Positions 60,046-64,000 of a DNA stretch of 64,000 nucleotides are shown here, piece after piece. The stretch's first letter is position 1. Each line of letters opens with the position of its first letter. The notes under the pieces are model-generated. The model was not told where the DNA came from. It saw nothing but the letters and a program-made list of their open reading frames with translations, and did no database searches. The position numbers and the translations under genes were made by a program. Source of the stretch: Thalassobellus sp050294475 (lineage in GTDB: Bacteria > Bacteroidota > Bacteroidia > Flavobacteriales > Flavobacteriaceae); contig JBNKOE010000016.1 of NCBI GenBank assembly GCA_050294475.1, positions 1 through 64,000 on the forward strand, given 5' to 3'.

Positions 60046-62109
60046 TTAATAAAGTTCTTTTATCTTTTTTAACTTACTTTTCCATAAAGCTAAAGACTCT
60101 TTATGAATTTTTATATTACTATGAACTTCCTTAACAAGCGGATTATTATCATCAACATTAGTAAAAAACTGTAAGTTGTTTTCCAATTGATTTATCTGAG
60201 CTTTAACGTCATCTATTTTTTTACGAATAAAAGAGCGTTCATTATCTAAATCTCTGTTATCTTGAGAAGTATTAATGTTATCAAGTTTATTTTCAAACTT
60301 AATCATTTCAACTTCATTTTTATCCATTTTTAAATTAGATAATAAACCGTCAATAGTTTTCTGAAATTTACCTTCTATATAACGTTTGTCATTTGGTACT
60401 CTACCTAATGCTTTCCAGTTATTAATTTGCTCTTTTATAGCTTCAATATCCTTGTCTTTATCTCCAATAGGTTTTAATTCTTTAATAGAATCTAATAAAG
60501 CTATTTTTTTATTAAAAGCATCTAATTCTTCTTTGTTTACAGCATTTCTTTGGGCATGTAATCTATCAAAATAAGAATTGCAAGCAGTTTTAAATTGCTT
60601 CCAAATTTTATCACTATCTTTTCTTGGTACATGACCAATTTTTTTCCAATCGCTTTGTATTTTTTTCATTAAAGCAGTGGTTACTTCAAAATCTTCACTG
60701 TCTTTATTATCTTCAGCAATTTTAATAAGTTCTAGTTTTTTCTGAAGATTTTTATATTGGTCTTTTTTAAGACCTTTATAGAAACTGTTTTTTTGTCGGT
60801 TAAAAACTCTAACGGCATCTTTAAATTTAGCCCAAGTATCTTCATTTACTTTTATAGGAACTTTACCCGCATTAAAAAACTTGTTTCTAAGTTCTTCAAC
60901 TACTTTAATTTTATTTTGCCAAGCACCATGAGTATTTGTTTCTTGAGTATTTAAAGCTTCAATACTTGCTATAATTTCAAGTTTATTTTCTAAGTTTTTC
61001 TCATAAACTTTATCAATTTCTTGATAATATAATTGGCGTTTATCGTTTATTATTTTAGTAGCTGCTTTAAACCTATCCCATATTTCTTCTCTGTGCTCTC
61101 TTCCTACAGGACCAAGTTCTTCCTTCCACATTTTATGAAGCTCTTGTAATTCTCTAAAAGAACGCATAACATTATCATCTTTAGCAAGTTCTTCAGCGCG
61201 TTCAATAATTTTTGTTTTTTTCTCTAAATTATGTTTGAAATCTAAATCGCGTAAATCTCTATTTAAATGCAAAAAGTCGTAAAACATTTCTACATGATGA
61301 TGGTAACTATTCCAAGCATTATTGTATTTATCTCTAGGAATAGGTCCTGTATTTCTCCAGCGTTCTTGTAATTCTTTAAAATGCTTGTATGTTGTGTTTA
61401 TATTTTCTTCAAGGTTTATAAGTCCTTTTAATTCTTCTATAATTTCAAGTTTATTAGCTAAATTTTGTTTGAGATTTTTTTCTAAACTTTTATAATGCTC
61501 ATTAAGTTTTGTTCTGTATTCTTTATAAGCTGTTTTAAATCTTTTTTGAACAGGAGAGGAGTAGTAAAAATCAATTTCATTACCACCGTCATTTAAAAAC
61601 TCTTCTTTTTTCTCGTCTAGTAGTGCTTGAAATTTGGTTTTAAACTCATTGTTAATACTATCAACATGAGATTTTATAGCTTGAATTTTTTCGTTCTTGA
61701 TTAGTTTTTCTAACTCAATTGCTAATGCTTCTAACGACATGTTGTCGTATTCTTTTACCTCAATAGTATGTCGGTCTTTGTTGCCTTCATCTTCAGCGTC
61801 TTCCGCATTAGATTCTTCAATTTCATTGATGACTTTATCGTCTTCTGAATCTGATGTTTTTGTATCAGAAGTCACTTCTTGGTTAGAATTTGTTTCTTCT
61901 TTTACAGGGCTTTCTTCAGTATCTTGATGGTCCTCAATTACGGCATCTTTGTTAACAATATTAACTTCCTCAACTTCAGGTTTTACTTCTTGAGTTTTTT
62001 CTGTTTCTATTGAAGAATTGTTAACTAAGTTATCATTGTTTAACTCGTTTGTATTATTTTTTGTTTCTTCTACTCCTTCTGCTTTTTGCAGTTTATTACT
62101 ATCAGACAT
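60046..62109 (-). CDS. DUF349-repeat protein
   Basis: A 687-residue, highly charged helical protein. Residues about 1-120 are acidic and low in complexity (many Glu, Asn, Thr). The rest contains five or so DUF349 repeats of about 75 residues, each with a W-x-x-x-G-x-V/I-P core: ERWRNTGPIPRDKYNNAW, MWKEELGPVGREHREEIWDR, SDWKKIGHVPRKDSDKIWKQ and NWKALGRVPNDK. The family is abundant in Bacteroidota and its role is not established. It is cytoplasmic by composition. It lies 105 bp downstream of aroE on the same strand. Confidence 0.92.
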   Translation of the reverse strand: MSDSNKLQKAEGVEETKNNTNELNNDNLVNNSSIETEKTQEVKPEVEEVNIVNKDAVIEDHQDTEESPVKEETNSNQEVTSDTKTSDSEDDKVINEIEESNAEDAEDEGNKDRHTIEVKEYDNMSLEALAIELEKLIKNEKIQAIKSHVDSINNEFKTKFQALLDEKKEEFLNDGGNEIDFYYSSPVQKRFKTAYKEYRTKLNEHYKSLEKNLKQNLANKLEIIEELKGLINLEENINTTYKHFKELQERWRNTGPIPRDKYNNAWNSYHHHVEMFYDFLHLNRDLRDLDFKHNLEKKTKIIERAEELAKDDNVMRSFRELQELHKMWKEELGPVGREHREEIWDRFKAATKIINDKRQLYYQEIDKVYEKNLENKLEIIASIEALNTQETNTHGAWQNKIKVVEELRNKFFNAGKVPIKVNEDTWAKFKDAVRVFNRQKNSFYKGLKKDQYKNLQKKLELIKIAEDNKDSEDFEVTTALMKKIQSDWKKIGHVPRKDSDKIWKQFKTACNSYFDRLHAQRNAVNKEELDAFNKKIALLDSIKELKPIGDKDKDIEAIKEQINNWKALGRVPNDKRYIEGKFQKTIDGLLSNLKMDKNEVEMIKFENKLDNINTSQDNRDLDNERSFIRKKIDDVKAQINQLENNLQFFTNVDDNNPLVKEVHSNIKIHKESLALWKSKLKKIKELY

Positions 62110-62214
62110 TTTTAAAAATGTTTAGGTTCATCAAATTACTTTCGCATTAAAGATACTAACAAGTATACTATTTACAAAAGAGTCGGGTGTCTTTTAATGA
62201 AATAAATGAGCGTT

Positions 62215-62955
62215 TTACTCTAAGTTCCAAATAGACCAAGCTTTTTCAGCCTGTAGTTTTAGCATGTTTAGTCCATTTTCTGTAACAGCACCGTGATCTT
62301 TTCCAAGTTTAAGAAATTTAGTTTGTTCTGGATTATAAATTAAATCAAATAAAATGTGATTGTTTGTAATTGCTTTATATGGAATATCTGGACAATTATC
62401 AATGTTTGGAAAAGTGCCTAGTGGTGTGCAATTTATTATTATTAGGTGTTCTTTAATTACCGATTCGGTTAGTGTTTCGTAGGTAAAATTAATGCCATCT
62501 GAAAGTTTTCTTGAAACATATTTGTAATCTATTCCAAGTTTTTTTAAGCTATATGCTACAGCTTTACTAGCGCCACCAGTACCTAATATTAAAGCTTTTT
62601 TATGATGTGGTTTTAATAACGGTTCAAGCGATTTTGAAAACCCGTAACAATCTGTATTGTAACCTACTAGTTTTCCTTTTTTAGTTATTTTTATGGTATT
62701 TACGGCTCCAATAGCTTTTGCTTTTTTATTTATCTTATCTAAAAAAGGTATGACTTCTTGTTTGTATGGAATGGTTACGTTTAGGCCCTTTAAGTGTAAT
62801 GTGTCTGATATGATTGAGGGGAATTGCTCTATAGATTCAATATCAAAATTTTCGTAAGTGGTATTTTCAATATTTTCATTTATAAACTTCTGTTTAAAAT
62901 ATGATCGTGAAAATGAATAAGATATGTTTTTTCCTAGAAGTCCTAATTTGTTCAT
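62215..62955 (-). CDS. aroE: Shikimate dehydrogenase
   Basis: A 246-residue NADP-dependent enzyme reducing 3-dehydroshikimate to shikimate. The substrate-binding SYSFSRSYFKQKF (residues 12-24) and the catalytic lysine in LNVTIPYKQEV (Lys65) are present, as are GYNTDCYGF with the catalytic Asp and the NADP loop LGTGGASKAVAYSLKKL. The length is on the short side of normal, as in other Flavobacteriia. Its start overlaps the end of the DUF368 gene by 4 bp (ATGA), so the two are translationally coupled. Confidence 0.95.
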   Translation of the reverse strand: MNKLGLLGKNISYSFSRSYFKQKFINENIENTTYENFDIESIEQFPSIISDTLHLKGLNVTIPYKQEVIPFLDKINKKAKAIGAVNTIKITKKGKLVGYNTDCYGFSKSLEPLLKPHHKKALILGTGGASKAVAYSLKKLGIDYKYVSRKLSDGINFTYETLTESVIKEHLIIINCTPLGTFPNIDNCPDIPYKAITNNHILFDLIYNPEQTKFLKLGKDHGAVTENGLNMLKLQAEKAWSIWNLE

Positions 62956-63968
62956 TTATTTAGTCTTGTTTTTTGCCCGTAAATTTCTAATGCTAAAACA
63001 ATGGCTATTCCTAAAAAAATAAATGCAATAGCATAATATGTTTCTGTATTTAATTCTGGGATGTAACGTTCGTAATTTTGTATAATTTTTTTTCCTGTAG
63101 AGTCAAGTAAAAAATCACCATTTTCATGAATTTTATAAATAGTTTTTTTCCAAGGCCAAACAACACCTAGAGAGCCAATTATAAAACCAATAATAGCAGA
63201 AAGTGTGATACTTTTGTAATGCTTTAAAATATAGCTAAGTACATGTGAAAATGTTACCAAACCAGTTATAGAGCCTAGTGTAAATACAATAAGAACTTTT
63301 AACATTCTTATGCGTTCTTCATTTTCAAAAAAGTTAAAATTTCCTCCTAGAATTTCATAAGTAGTATCAAATAGTGCGTTTACCGAATCGACTAAAAGAA
63401 GAACATAGTTACCTAAAAGAATAAGAATAAATGAGCCAGAAAACCCAGGTAGCGTCATGCCAGAAACACTAATAATACCACACAAAAAAACAAACCATAG
63501 ATTGTCGTTTTCTTTGGCAGGATTTAAAAAGCTGATACTAATACCTACAATAGTTCCTATAGCTAGAGATATGAATGTTTTATAATTCCAATCTTTAAAA
63601 TCTTTATTTATGTAATAAATAGAGCCTATAATCATTCCGAAAAACACACTCCAAACATATAATTCATAATGTATTATAAGATAATCTAAAATTTTAGAAA
63701 TGCTAAAGTAGCTTATAATCATACCAAGGAAAAGTAATCCTAAAAAACGTCCGTTTATATAGTTGTAAAAGCTTTTAAAACGCCCATTAATAAGTAACAT
63801 AAAGGCTTTAGCATTAACTTTCTTTAAAGAGTAAATAAATTCTTCATAAAAACCAGCAACAAAGGCAACCACGCCACCAGAAACACCAGGAACTTTGTTA
63901 GCAGCTCCCATGCCTAATCCTTTTAGAATTAGAAAAAATTTATCTGTTAATGTTCTGGTTTCTTGCAT
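62952..63968 (-). CDS. DUF368 membrane protein, PopT-like undecaprenyl-phosphate transporter
   Basis: A 338-residue membrane protein with about eight to ten helices. The DUF368 signature GLGMGAANKVPGVSGGVVAF (residues 14-33) and the second repeat SGMTLPGFSGSFILILLGNY are clear. The family has been shown to recycle undecaprenyl phosphate across the inner membrane (PopT). An insert of periplasmic-type residues (about 275-310) precedes the last helix. It overlaps aroE by 4 bp, and its ATG overlaps the stop of the next gene upstream (TAATG), so all three are coupled. Confidence 0.87.
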   Translation of the reverse strand: MQETRTLTDKFFLILKGLGMGAANKVPGVSGGVVAFVAGFYEEFIYSLKKVNAKAFMLLINGRFKSFYNYINGRFLGLLFLGMIISYFSISKILDYLIIHYELYVWSVFFGMIIGSIYYINKDFKDWNYKTFISLAIGTIVGISISFLNPAKENDNLWFVFLCGIISVSGMTLPGFSGSFILILLGNYVLLLVDSVNALFDTTYEILGGNFNFFENEERIRMLKVLIVFTLGSITGLVTFSHVLSYILKHYKSITLSAIIGFIIGSLGVVWPWKKTIYKIHENGDFLLDSTGKKIIQNYERYIPELNTETYYAIAFIFLGIAIVLALEIYGQKTRLNK

Positions 63969-64000
63969 TATTGTTTTTTACTACCTAGTCTTTCTAAAAT
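63968..64000 (-). CDS. C-terminal end of a further gene, probably a second DUF368 protein
   Basis: The minus strand reads open from the right edge and ends ILERLGSKKQ followed by TAA at 63970-63968. The stop overlaps the ATG of the DUF368 gene. The tail resembles the end of that protein (LALEIYGQKTRLNK), and tandem DUF368 genes are common before aroE in Flavobacteriia, as I recall. Only ten residues are visible. Confidence 0.5.
   Translation of the reverse strand: MLERLGSKKQ

Overview
The window is a roughly 64 kb stretch of a low-GC Bacteroidota chromosome, most likely Flavobacteriaceae. Supporting signs are a type B type IX secretion sorting domain on the protein at 57447-59969, a bacillithiol-type YtxJ protein, paired AcnB and mitochondrial-type aconitases, DUF349/aroE/DUF368 gene order, and promoter elements of the flavobacterial TAnnTTTG type. 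I cannot name the genus with confidence. I saw no rRNA, tRNA, CRISPR array or phage module.

Region 1 to about 10,290 is accessory DNA. It opens with a truncated IS1182-type transposase, cut by a decayed IS3-family element at 246-945. Eight protein genes follow, all on the plus strand: a membrane coiled-coil protein, two secreted proteins, a TlpA-like thioredoxin, a TMEM43-like protein, a His-rich small protein with a DUF2231-like partner, and a lipoprotein. Most are separated by variable imperfect palindromes that begin with an AAC-containing box after a stop codon and end with a GTT or ATT box just before the next start. This layout resembles an integron cassette array without a visible integrase. 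Two decayed IS110-family copies lie inside two of these boundary repeats at the same point. This is the most unusual part of the window.

The rest is core chromosome. Genes at 10304-12618 encode the three-subunit 5-oxoprolinase PxpABC. Then come deoD-deoC, an OmpW-like porin, a divergent second DeoC, a TetR regulator with a thioesterase, ClpB, YtxJ, a GH43 enzyme, a lipoprotein, fumarylacetoacetase and serine hydroxymethyltransferase. From 26 to 35 kb there are a secreted protein, an AhpD/DUF1348/AraC operon, a beta-helix lipoprotein, a radical SAM protein, an alpha carbonic anhydrase, a TfoX-domain protein and a membrane acyltransferase.

At 35.5-42 kb is an acetate module: a DUF4212/ActP-like symporter and acetyl-CoA synthetase on the plus strand, facing an exonuclease and a cNMP/CBS/DUF294 signalling protein on the minus strand. 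At 42.6-53.5 kb there are three linked periplasmic foldase-type genes, a MoxR ATPase and two aconitases. The end holds MazG, a GNAT/proC/proB group, a large T9SS-secreted lectin-like protein, and a DUF349-aroE-DUF368 minus-strand group that runs off the right edge with a second, probably DUF368-like, gene.
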